Part shown: positions 16,695 through 24,348 of the stretch, piece after piece | Numbering within the stretch: position 1 is the stretch's first letter | Layout: each line of letters starts with the position of its first letter | Source of the DNA: JABMOV01 sp964344305 | GTDB lineage: Bacteria > Fidelibacterota > Marinisomatia > Marinisomatales > JABMOV01 | Direction: 5' to 3' | Length of the DNA: 64,000 nucleotides | Assembly: GCA_964344305.1 (NCBI GenBank) | Contig: CAYFMT010000005.1 | Span: forward strand, 57,391-121,390 | The notes under the pieces: generated by a model | Told to the model about the DNA's origin: nothing | What the model saw: the letters and a program-made list of their open reading frames with translations, nothing else | Databases searched by the model: none | Made by a program: the position numbers and the translations under genes

Positions 16695-17654
16695 ATGAAC
16701 ACTATGGTAAAAAAAACAAATCTGAAACTGTTTACGGGTCGCAGTAACCCGATACTTGCTCAGCGAATCGCAGACTATTTAGGCATTCCACTTGGAAAAC
16801 TGAATATTCGCAACTTTGCAGATGGTGAACTGTGGATCAAGTATGAAGAAAATATCCGCGGATGCGATGTATTTATCGTCCAACCAACAAACAGTCCTGC
16901 AGACAATATTCTGGAGCTCATTTTACTGGTGGATGCTGCCAAGAGAGCTTCTGCAGATCGTGTTACCGTGGTGGTACCGTATTTTGGGTATGCCCGTCAG
17001 GACAGGAAAGACAAACCCCGGGTTCCAATTTCATCCCGTGTCATGGTAGACATGATGGAGGCGGCAGGTGCCGATCGCGTGATTTGCATGGATCTCCATT
17101 CCACACAGATTCAAGGGTTTGCATCTATTCCTTTTGATCATTTATACAGTAGAATGGTTTTGCTGGATAAAATGAAAGGATTGGGGCTCGACCCTGCAAA
17201 CTCTGTGGTACTGTCACCGGATATGGGATCAGTAAAAATGAGCCAGGCATACGCGAAATATCTAGGAATGCATTTCGCCCTCATTGACAAAAGGCGCACA
17301 TCTCCCAATCAGGCAGAGGTGGTCCACGTCATTGGAACCATGAAGGGAATGCATGTGCTTATCATTGATGATATGATAGATACAGCCGGTACAACCGTCA
17401 ATGCAGCAAATAAAGCCATGGATCATGGTGCATTATCGGTGACTGCGGTGGCTACCCACGCATTATTATCCGGACCGGCAGTAGAACGCATAGAGTCTTC
17501 TGCTATTAGCAGATTAATTGTAACGGATACGATCAACATCCCTGAAGAAAAATTAATGTCAAACATGGAAATTGTATCAGTGGCGGAAGTATTTGGTGAA
17601 GCCATTCAACGGATTCACCAGGGTGAATCTGTTAGCGCACTGTTCGATTTGTAA
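16695..17654 (+). CDS. prs: Ribose-phosphate pyrophosphokinase
   Basis: A 319-residue PRPP synthetase, which makes 5-phosphoribosyl diphosphate from ribose 5-phosphate and ATP for nucleotide, His and Trp synthesis. Family marks are the N-terminal FTGRSNPILAQRIADYLG, NFADGELWIKYEENIRG, the YFGYARQDRK flexible ATP loop, MDLHSTQIQGF, and the PRPP-binding loop LIIDDMIDTAGT near 220. Length matches class I enzymes. rplY and pth follow directly; the prs-rplY-pth order is widespread in bacteria. Confidence 0.97.
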   Translation: MNTMVKKTNLKLFTGRSNPILAQRIADYLGIPLGKLNIRNFADGELWIKYEENIRGCDVFIVQPTNSPADNILELILLVDAAKRASADRVTVVVPYFGYARQDRKDKPRVPISSRVMVDMMEAAGADRVICMDLHSTQIQGFASIPFDHLYSRMVLLDKMKGLGLDPANSVVLSPDMGSVKMSQAYAKYLGMHFALIDKRRTSPNQAEVVHVIGTMKGMHVLIIDDMIDTAGTTVNAANKAMDHGALSVTAVATHALLSGPAVERIESSAISRLIVTDTINIPEEKLMSNMEIVSVAEVFGEAIQRIHQGESVSALFDL

Positions 17655-17671
17655 GATTAGGAGAACCAACA

Positions 17672-18322
17672 ATGGCAGACTTTTATCAATTGGAACTTGA
17701 ATCCCGCGATGCAAAAGGATCACAATCGGTTCGAAAAATTCGAAGGGAAGGATTGGTCCCGGGAAACTATTATTTCCATGGAGAAGAGAATGTGGATGTT
17801 ATGATTGATCGTCGATCACTCATGCGTGCCCTTCATTCCGGTAATCACATTTTTGAAACACATTTACATGACGATCGTCAGTTTGTCATGGTAAAAGAAA
17901 TTCAATACCATCCAGTAACAGATGATGTTATTCACATTGATTTTATGCGTGTACGCAGGGATGTGAAAGCCACATTTTCCGTCCATATTATGCTGGAAGG
18001 TGAATCTTATGGTGTGAAACAGGGTGGTGTATTGTCTCAGAACCTTACCATGCTGGATATCAGTTGTTTCCCCACGGAAGTACCGGAACATATAGTTGTT
18101 GATGTTACGGATGTGGAATTAAATCAAAACCTCACCGTGGCGGATATCACGGTTCCGGATGATGTTGAAATCTTGACTCCGGAAGACACACTCCTGCTCA
18201 CCGTTGCACCGCCTAAGGTGGAAGTCGAGCCTGAAGAAGTTGAACTTGAAGAAGGCGAAGAGCTTGAAGGTGAAGAAGCCACTGATGAAGAATCTGCAGA
18301 GGAAACTGAATCTGAAGAATAA
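17672..18322 (+). CDS. rplY: Ribosomal protein bL25, CTC-type with acidic tail
   Basis: A 216-residue bL25 of the long general-stress (CTC) type. It has the N-terminal 5S rRNA-binding domain (SRDAKGSQSVRKIRREGLVPG, residues 11-31) and a second beta domain containing EGESYGVKQGGVLSQN. About 35 C-terminal residues are nearly all Glu, Asp, Ser and Thr. The start has a good TAGGAGA ribosome binding site. Its stop overlaps the pth start as TAATG. The acidic tail is longer than strictly needed for the family; see the finding on acidic tails. Confidence 0.94.
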   Translation: MADFYQLELESRDAKGSQSVRKIRREGLVPGNYYFHGEENVDVMIDRRSLMRALHSGNHIFETHLHDDRQFVMVKEIQYHPVTDDVIHIDFMRVRRDVKATFSVHIMLEGESYGVKQGGVLSQNLTMLDISCFPTEVPEHIVVDVTDVELNQNLTVADITVPDDVEILTPEDTLLLTVAPPKVEVEPEEVELEEGEELEGEEATDEESAEETESEE

Positions 18323-18876
18323 TGAATACTTTTGTTGGATTGGGTAATCCCGGTGATAAGTATGCACAGACAAAACACAATGCCGGTTTCTGGGTCATGG
18401 ATGAAATGGCAAGAAGACGGAAATTGTCATTCAAACCAGGGAAGGGCGATTATGTCTACGCCCGATCGCAAGCTGGAGACATCTTGCTGGTAAAACCCAC
18501 AACGGGTATGAATGTCAGTGGTGTTGCTGTGAAGGAAGCACTAAACCATTTTCAATTTCACCCGGAAGATATGGTGGTAGTTGTAGATGATGTGGACCTT
18601 CCACTGGGGACATTAAGGTTGCGGCCAAAAGGAGGCGATGGATGCCACAGGGGCATGGAGTCTATTATATACCAGATTGGTACGACTCACTTTCCTCGTC
18701 TTCGTTTTGGCATAGCCACAGATGAAAACACTCGTCCAGCAGAAACGTTTGTATTGAAGCCATTTCGAAAACAAGATATTCCTGTTGCCAGGGAAATGAT
18801 TGTGAAAGCCACTGACGCGGCTGATTCCATCCTGTACAATGGAATATCAAAAACAATGAATACATTTAATCGATAA
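18322..18876 (+). CDS. pth: Peptidyl-tRNA hydrolase
   Basis: A 184-residue Pth, which recycles peptidyl-tRNA released by stalled ribosomes. GLGNPGDKYAQTKHNAGF at residues 6-23 contains the catalytic His19 and the Asn of the active site. KPTTGMNVSGVAV, VVVDDVDLPLG (with the catalytic Asp), and GGDGCHRGMESII follow in family order. The usual GGxGGHNGL form reads GGDGCHRGM here, a small deviation. It is coupled to rplY by a one-base overlap. Confidence 0.95.
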   Translation: MNTFVGLGNPGDKYAQTKHNAGFWVMDEMARRRKLSFKPGKGDYVYARSQAGDILLVKPTTGMNVSGVAVKEALNHFQFHPEDMVVVVDDVDLPLGTLRLRPKGGDGCHRGMESIIYQIGTTHFPRLRFGIATDENTRPAETFVLKPFRKQDIPVAREMIVKATDAADSILYNGISKTMNTFNR

Positions 18877-18899
18877 ACCCAAATGGGGGGAACATCACT

Positions 18900-21038
18900 A
18901 TGATACCCAATGAATACCTCATAATCGGTGCCGGTGCCATTGCAATACTGTTTGCATTCTGGAAAACCAGCTGGATTGAAAAGCAGGACCAGGGAACAGA
19001 AAAAATGGTAGGGATTGGACACCACATTGCCGAAGGGGCCATGGCCTTTCTCAAGGCAGAGTATCGAATTCTGGCTATTTTTGTCGTGGTTGTAGCCGTA
19101 TTGCTTGGTTTTGGATACGCCAATAATGAGGAATCCAGCTCGCTGGTAGCCCTTTCTTTTATTACCGGTGCCCTGGCTTCAGGTCTGGCAGGATTTCTTG
19201 GAATGCGTGTTGCTACCAAAGCAAATAATCGCACAACTCATGCAGCCAGAACCGGTCTTGCTCCAGCCTTACATGTGGCATTTACCGGTGGGTCAGTCAT
19301 GGGCTTATCTGTTGTAGGACTCGGTGTTCTTGGTCTGGGAAGTTTGTTCTTGCTTTATCAGAATATTTTTGATGGGGATTACCAGAAAATCCTCACAGTT
19401 ATTTCGGGATTTTCACTGGGAGCTTCTTCCATTGCATTGTTTGCCCGTGTCGGGGGTGGTATTTATACCAAAGCCGCTGATGTAGGAGCAGATCTTGTGG
19501 GTAAAGTCGAAGCAGGCATTCCTGAAGATCATCCACTGAACCCTGCTACCATCGCAGACAACGTTGGTGACAATGTAGGGGATGTAGCCGGTATGGGTGC
19601 CGACCTCTTTGAATCATACGTTGGATCCATTGTGGGCTCCATGATTCTTGGTGCGACTATTCTCGCATCCGGCATGTTCAATGTGAACTTTGTTATGGTT
19701 CCACTGCTCATTGCTGCTTCCGGTATTATTGTGTCCATCATTGGGACATTTATGGTGTCCGTCAAAGAAGGTGGAAATCCACAGAAGGCCTTAAACCGTG
19801 GTGAATTTGGCTCCTCTGCCGTTATGGTGGTCGTCATGTACCTGCTTATTACCATGTTGCTGCCTGACACATTTGAATTGAATGGATCCACCTTCACAAA
19901 CCTTGGTGTTTTCTGGGCTACAACCATTGGGTTAGCTGCAGGATTGGGAATCGGGCTGATTACCGAGCATTACACGGGGACACATACAGGACCCACCACT
20001 TCAATCACCCGTCAGTCCCTCACAGGTCCCGCCACCAATATTATTGCAGGTCTCGGCGTAGGAATGCAATCCACTGCCATACCCGTCTTGATCATCGCAG
20101 CTGGCATTATGGGCGCATACTATTTTGCCGGATTGTACGGAATTGCCATGGCTGCATTGGGTATGCTGGCGAACACTGGAATCCAGCTCGCCGTGGATGC
20201 CTATGGTCCTATATCTGACAATGCAGGTGGGATTGCTGAGATGGCTGAATTACCAAAAGAGGTCCGTGGCAGAACAGACAAACTGGATGCTGTGGGCAAT
20301 ACAACCGCAGCCATTGGAAAGGGGTTTGCCATTGGATCAGCGGCTTTAACTGCTCTGGCTCTCTTTGCATCCTACATGGTTGTAACAGGTATCAGGGCAA
20401 TTGATATTGCTAATCCGAAAGTCATGGCAGGATTATTTGTTGGCGGTATGCTTCCTTTCCTGTTTTCATCCCTGGCCATGAACGCTGTGGGGCGAGCTGC
20501 TATGAGCATGATAGAGGAAGTAAGACGTCAGTTTAAAAACATACCAGAACTTGCAGCGGCACTAGCCGTCATGAAAAAATATGGTGAAAATGATGAATGG
20601 ACACCGGAAGACCGCAAAATATTTGAAGCAGCTGATGGAAAAGCAGAATACGGTAAATGTGTAGAAATTTCCACACAGTCAGCAGTGAAGGAAATGGTTG
20701 TACCAGGGTTACTGGCTATTTTAACACCGGTTCTGGTAGGGTTCATCTTTGGTGCTGAAACGCTGGGTGGTTTGCTGGCCGGTGTAACAGTGGCTGGTGT
20801 GCTGATGGCCATATTCCAGTCCAACGCTGGTGGAGCCTGGGATAATGCCAAAAAAATGATTGAAGAAGGAATTGATGTTGATGGTGTCACATATAAAAAA
20901 GGATCCGAGGCTCACAAGGCTGCTGTGGTAGGTGACACGGTTGGAGATCCATTTAAAGACACATCAGGACCTTCGCTAAATATTTTAATCAAACTTATGT
21001 CTGTAGTATCACTGGTGATTGCACCATTGATTGCATAA
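18900..21038 (+). CDS. hppA: Membrane-bound ion-translocating pyrophosphatase, K+-dependent type
   Basis: A 712-residue integral membrane pyrophosphatase that couples PPi hydrolysis to pumping of H+ or Na+. The diagnostic active-site blocks are DVGADLVGKVE (194-204), DNVGDNVGDVAGMGADLFES (220-239), and the C-terminal KAAVVGDTVGDPFKDTSGPS. The segment GNTTAAIGKG at 466-475 has Ala470 and Gly473. In this family Ala and Gly there go with K+ dependence, whereas Lys and Thr mark K+-independent enzymes. Whether H+, Na+ or both are pumped cannot be settled by eye. The ATG at 18900 is preceded by a G-rich ribosome binding region. Confidence 0.96.
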   Translation: MIPNEYLIIGAGAIAILFAFWKTSWIEKQDQGTEKMVGIGHHIAEGAMAFLKAEYRILAIFVVVVAVLLGFGYANNEESSSLVALSFITGALASGLAGFLGMRVATKANNRTTHAARTGLAPALHVAFTGGSVMGLSVVGLGVLGLGSLFLLYQNIFDGDYQKILTVISGFSLGASSIALFARVGGGIYTKAADVGADLVGKVEAGIPEDHPLNPATIADNVGDNVGDVAGMGADLFESYVGSIVGSMILGATILASGMFNVNFVMVPLLIAASGIIVSIIGTFMVSVKEGGNPQKALNRGEFGSSAVMVVVMYLLITMLLPDTFELNGSTFTNLGVFWATTIGLAAGLGIGLITEHYTGTHTGPTTSITRQSLTGPATNIIAGLGVGMQSTAIPVLIIAAGIMGAYYFAGLYGIAMAALGMLANTGIQLAVDAYGPISDNAGGIAEMAELPKEVRGRTDKLDAVGNTTAAIGKGFAIGSAALTALALFASYMVVTGIRAIDIANPKVMAGLFVGGMLPFLFSSLAMNAVGRAAMSMIEEVRRQFKNIPELAAALAVMKKYGENDEWTPEDRKIFEAADGKAEYGKCVEISTQSAVKEMVVPGLLAILTPVLVGFIFGAETLGGLLAGVTVAGVLMAIFQSNAGGAWDNAKKMIEEGIDVDGVTYKKGSEAHKAAVVGDTVGDPFKDTSGPSLNILIKLMSVVSLVIAPLIA

Positions 21039-21054
21039 TGTAAAAGGAGTGAGA

Positions 21055-21582
21055 ATGAGATACTACGAAACACTGTATATAATCAACCCTAACTACGAGC
21101 AGGAGCGCCTCGACAAAATTAGAAGTGAGGTAGCAGAAGCAATTGGTGGTGACAATATTACCATAATCAATCATCGTATCTGGGGCAAAAAACGTCTGGC
21201 TTATCCAATTCAAAAGCATAAGTATGGAACCTACATTCTATTGCAGTTTGAAACGGAATCAATTGATGGGTTGACAGATTTTGATACCTGGATGAAATTG
21301 AATCGGGGTGTAATTCGCCATCAAACCGTTAAACTGGATGTTCGACCGGAAGTGATAGAGGAAGAAGAAGTCCTGGACAGTGATGGTGATGGACAAAAAA
21401 CCGAAAAAGAATCAGTAGACGAGGAAAAAGCCTCTTCTGAAGAATTGCCGGAAGAGTCGGTAGAAGAAGCGGAAGACGTGGCAGAGGAAGATGCATCGAA
21501 AGATGATTCCCCAGAAGCACTCGAAGAGGAGTCGACTGAACCAGAGACAGCTGAACCGGTAGAAGATGAGGAAAAAGAGTAG
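21055..21582 (+). CDS. rpsF: Ribosomal protein bS6 with long acidic C-terminal extension
   Basis: A 175-residue bS6. The canonical fold spans residues 1-98: MRYYETLYIINPNYE, IWGKKRLAYPIQKHKYGTY, LNRGVIRHQTVKLD. The remaining 75 or so residues are dominated by Glu, Asp and Ser. An ATG at 21055 with AAGGAG six bases upstream sets the start; the frame is open further but gives no bS6-like leader. The usual ssb gene is missing between rpsF and rpsR. Some bS6 proteins are modified by glutamate addition at the C-terminus, which makes an encoded acidic tail noteworthy. Confidence 0.95.
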   Translation: MRYYETLYIINPNYEQERLDKIRSEVAEAIGGDNITIINHRIWGKKRLAYPIQKHKYGTYILLQFETESIDGLTDFDTWMKLNRGVIRHQTVKLDVRPEVIEEEEVLDSDGDGQKTEKESVDEEKASSEELPEESVEEAEDVAEEDASKDDSPEALEEESTEPETAEPVEDEEKE

Positions 21583-21590
21583 AGGGAAAT

Positions 21591-21821
21591 ATGGCATTTG
21601 TAAGTAAGAAAAAATTCTGTTATTTCAAAGAAAATGGTATCACAGAAGTTGACTATAAGGATGTGAAACTGTTGCGACGTTTTGTTACCGAGCAGGGAAA
21701 AATCATGCCCCGTCGTGTGACTGGAACCAGTGCAAAAATGCATCGCAAACTGGTGGGAGCCATTAAACGCGCAAGAAATATCGCGTTGATGCCTTATACC
21801 AATAGCAGCATGGATAGCTAA
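21591..21821 (+). CDS. rpsR: Ribosomal protein bS18
   Basis: A 76-residue bS18, which partners bS6 on the 30S platform. It begins MAFVSKKKFCYFKENG and contains DYKDVKLLRRFVTEQGKIMPRR and LVGAIKRARNIALMPYT, all highly conserved. It lies eight bases after rpsF with the ribosome binding sequence AGAGGGAAAT, and rplI follows after 21 bases. The single Cys in KKKFCYF is a remnant of the zinc-site form. Confidence 0.97.
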   Translation: MAFVSKKKFCYFKENGITEVDYKDVKLLRRFVTEQGKIMPRRVTGTSAKMHRKLVGAIKRARNIALMPYTNSSMDS

Positions 21822-21842
21822 CCATAAGGAAAGGAAAACGAG

Positions 21843-22286
21843 ATGGATGTTATATTACTCCAGGATGTTGATAATCTGGGTACTGCCGGTGATATTGTAA
21901 AAGTTAAGCCGGGGTACGCACGGAATTTCCTTATCCCGAATGGTCTGGCATTGCGGTCTTCAAAGCAAAATGTTGCCGTGGCCGTGGAAAAAAAGCGGAA
22001 TAAGGAAGCGAAGTTTAATCGTGAACTCAAAGCCCAAACAGATCTGGCAGATCAACTTTCTAAAATTGAACTGACCATAGAGGTTCAGGTGGGTGAGGAA
22101 GAACGACTGTTTGGATCGGTATCTACCATGGATATCCATAAAGCACTTGAAGATAAGGGTATTGACCTTGATCGCCATAATATAATGCTGGAGGAACCGA
22201 TTAAATCATTGGGTATTTATCATATACCCATTAAAATATCTGCAGATTTAACACCTGATATTAAGCTTTATGTGATCAAAGCTTGA
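21843..22286 (+). CDS. rplI: Ribosomal protein bL9
   Basis: A 147-residue bL9. The N-terminal domain has MDVILLQDVDNLGTAGDIV and VKPGYARNFLIPNGLA, the rRNA-binding signature. A long connecting helix and the small C-terminal domain (LFGSVSTMDIHKAL) follow. Length is normal. The gene closes the rpsF-rpsR-rplI operon and is followed directly by a strong terminator. Confidence 0.97.
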   Translation: MDVILLQDVDNLGTAGDIVKVKPGYARNFLIPNGLALRSSKQNVAVAVEKKRNKEAKFNRELKAQTDLADQLSKIELTIEVQVGEEERLFGSVSTMDIHKALEDKGIDLDRHNIMLEEPIKSLGIYHIPIKISADLTPDIKLYVIKA

Positions 22287-22307
22287 TCGCATAAACCTCC
22301 TCCTCCC

Positions 22308-22347
22308 AACCCCCGTTGGTAAAACTATTTTACCGCGGGGGTTTTTT
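22308..22347 (+). terminator. Rho-independent terminator of the rpsF-rpsR-rplI operon
   Basis: The outer stem CCCCCG (22310-22315) pairs with CGGGGG (22336-22341). The inner stem GGTAAAA pairs with TTTTACC around a CTA loop, and a run of six T follows at 22342-22347. This is a strong intrinsic terminator 22 bases after the rplI stop. Confidence 0.93.
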
Positions 22348-22595
22348 ACACCATTCATCTGCGCATTCTATCAGTGTAAGTGCGCGTGCGGGGAAAAATG
22401 AAAAGTCATCCGCTATAGCGGGACGGATCCCTTCATGATTGACGGATAACTACGGCTACCCAGGCAGGTCGCATAATGGTACCATGGGTTTGTCCGGGGG
22501 CTCTATTTTTGAATCTATGAAATAGTAATCCATGTCTCAGATAGCATGATATCCTGTCTTATATTTATTGAGAACCCCTAAATTGAGCCAGTAAC
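22348..22595. other. 248-bp noncoding stretch with several short palindromes before prmC
   Basis: No open frame of use was found on either strand. The part from about 22380 to 22510 is richer in GC than its flanks. It holds the palindromes CCGCTATAGCGG (22410-22421) and ATGGTACCAT (22476-22485), and GACGGAT twice (22422 and 22441). It ends GGGGGCTCTATTTTTG. It might be a structured RNA or a leader controlling prmC, but I could not match it to tmRNA, SRP RNA, 6S, RNase P or a known riboswitch by eye. Confidence 0.35.
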
Positions 22596-23468
22596 ATGGA
22601 ACACGAAACAAAAACCTGGCGAATCATCGATTTGATCAAATGGTCAGAATCCTATTTTAGCGAAAAAGGCTTCTCACACCCTCGCCGTGATATCGAAAGG
22701 TTGTTACAGGATCTGCTAAACTGTTCCAGAGTGGATTTGTACCTGAGGTTTGATGAACCCCTTGACAAAAATCAGCTTGCACAACTTCGTGGGTGGGTCA
22801 AGCGAAGAAGTACCAATGAACCGGTACAGTATATTACCGGCAAAACAGAGTTCTATGGATTAGACTTTATTGTCAATAAACATGTGCTTATCCCGCGGCC
22901 TGAGACAGAGCGGCTGGTAGATGTGGCTATTCATCTGGTAGAAAAACAGGAAGAATTGTCCATCCTTGACATAGGAACAGGGTCCGGATGCATCGCTCTT
23001 GCTCTGGCTCATGAGATTCCACAGGCTCGTATTACGGCCATCGATATTGATGACGATGTGCTTTCACTGGCAGAGAAAAATGCCGCGAATCTTGGGTTAA
23101 AAAATATACAGTTCAAAAAAATTGATATTTTATCTGAATCTCCACAATCTATGTTTGACATGATTGTCTGCAACCCACCGTATGTACCACAAATCGAAAT
23201 GAATTCTCTCATGGAAGATGTACTGAATTTTGAACCGCATTTTTCCCTGACGGATTTTTCTGATGGACTAACATTTTATCGACGACTTTCTGAGATTGGT
23301 ACCCAGATCATTACGCCCGGAGGGTGGATGATTTTGGAAGTAGGGCTGGGTGAGCATCCGGAGAAGGCGAAACAACTCTTTCCTCATGAATCCTATCCTC
23401 ACGTAGAGTTGATTTCTGATTACAACGGGGATCCGAGAGTCTTGAAAATCAATCGGGGGGAACCATGA
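22596..23468 (+). CDS. prmC: Release factor glutamine methyltransferase
   Basis: A 290-residue PrmC/HemK, which N5-methylates the glutamine of the GGQ motif in RF1 and RF2 using SAM. The N-terminal helical domain is followed by PVQYITGKTEFYGLDF and VLIPRPETE, the SAM loop DIGTGSG at 125-131, and the catalytic NPPY at 193-196. Its substrate RF1 is encoded at the left edge of the window, on the same strand. The stop overlaps the start of the UbiA-like gene as ATGA. Confidence 0.95.
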   Translation: MEHETKTWRIIDLIKWSESYFSEKGFSHPRRDIERLLQDLLNCSRVDLYLRFDEPLDKNQLAQLRGWVKRRSTNEPVQYITGKTEFYGLDFIVNKHVLIPRPETERLVDVAIHLVEKQEELSILDIGTGSGCIALALAHEIPQARITAIDIDDDVLSLAEKNAANLGLKNIQFKKIDILSESPQSMFDMIVCNPPYVPQIEMNSLMEDVLNFEPHFSLTDFSDGLTFYRRLSEIGTQIITPGGWMILEVGLGEHPEKAKQLFPHESYPHVELISDYNGDPRVLKINRGEP

Positions 23469-24301
23469 GAAAAATAATAGCAGGGATCCGATTGCTTCGC
23501 CCCATGAATTGTATGATAGGCGCCATGGCGGTGTTTGTTTCTGGGGCCATTACTCAGTCATTGGGTCAAACCCAATTGTTGATTCAATCCATGCTGGTTG
23601 TGTTTCTATTTAATGGTGGCGCAAATGCCATCAATGATGTGCATGATATTGACATAGATAAGATCAATCGTCCGACACGACCATTGAGCTCAAATTCCCT
23701 CAGTAAGAAAACGGGATTATGGATTGCGGTAGTTTGCTTTTCTACAGGAGGCATGCTGGCGCTTACATTGCCAACCTTTGCTCGAATCATCGCACTGATC
23801 CTTGCACTCCCGGTGCTGGTGTTTTACACAACACATTTAAAAAATAAACCTATCATAGGGAATATGGCTGTTGCTGTCATTCTTGGACTGGTGTTTTTGT
23901 TCGGTGGTGCTGTTTTTTCTGCAATGGAGCCCATGATTATTCCTGCGGCACTCGCTGTACTACTCACATTTTTACGTGAACTGGTGAAGGACATGGAGGA
24001 CGTTGAAGGGGATTCTGCTCTTGGGTTGAGAACATATCCCGTCACTGTGGGATTGGAGAGAGCAAAAACCCTGGCCCGGTGGTGGGCACTCGCAACCGCG
24101 ATAATATTGTTAATTCCGGTATGGTTGGCTGTGTATAACACAACCTACCTCTGGATCGTTATATTGGGAATACATGTGCCTCTTTTATACCTTATAATCA
24201 GTTTTTCGAAACAGGATATCAACCCCGCATCTATTTCTTATTCTACAAAGCTATTGAAACTGAGCACACTTGCAGGGATTTTGGCTGTTTATCTTGGATA
24301 G
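23465..24301 (+). CDS. UbiA-family prenyltransferase, digeranylgeranylglyceryl phosphate synthase-like
   Basis: A 278-residue membrane prenyltransferase with about eight spans. The first Asp-rich motif is NDVHDIDIDKINRPTRP at 57-73 and the second is KDMEDVEGD at 175-183, both needed for Mg2+-diphosphate binding. The wording (NDVxDxxxDxINRPxRP with KDxEDxxGD) resembles archaeal-type DGGGP synthases more than MenA or UbiA quinone enzymes. Homologues of the archaeal ether-lipid enzymes are known in FCB-group bacteria. No GGGP synthase is visible in the window, so a quinone, heme or other isoprenoid role remains open. It is coupled to prmC by a four-base overlap. Confidence 0.78.
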   Translation: MRKIIAGIRLLRPMNCMIGAMAVFVSGAITQSLGQTQLLIQSMLVVFLFNGGANAINDVHDIDIDKINRPTRPLSSNSLSKKTGLWIAVVCFSTGGMLALTLPTFARIIALILALPVLVFYTTHLKNKPIIGNMAVAVILGLVFLFGGAVFSAMEPMIIPAALAVLLTFLRELVKDMEDVEGDSALGLRTYPVTVGLERAKTLARWWALATAIILLIPVWLAVYNTTYLWIVILGIHVPLLYLIISFSKQDINPASISYSTKLLKLSTLAGILAVYLG

Positions 24302-24348
24302 TAGAAAAGATTGAACAGGTATAAATTTTGACCACCATTGGAGGAATA

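Noticed and set aside
18119..18434. Antisense Ser/Phe-rich frames over the bL25 tail and pth
   Set aside because: Caused by repeated GAA/GAG codons on the other strand; no start context.
21321..21743. Ser-rich antisense frame over rpsF
   Set aside because: A mirror of the acidic tail codons (GAA/GAT read backwards as TTC/ATC and Ser codons), with no ribosome binding site; a shadow.
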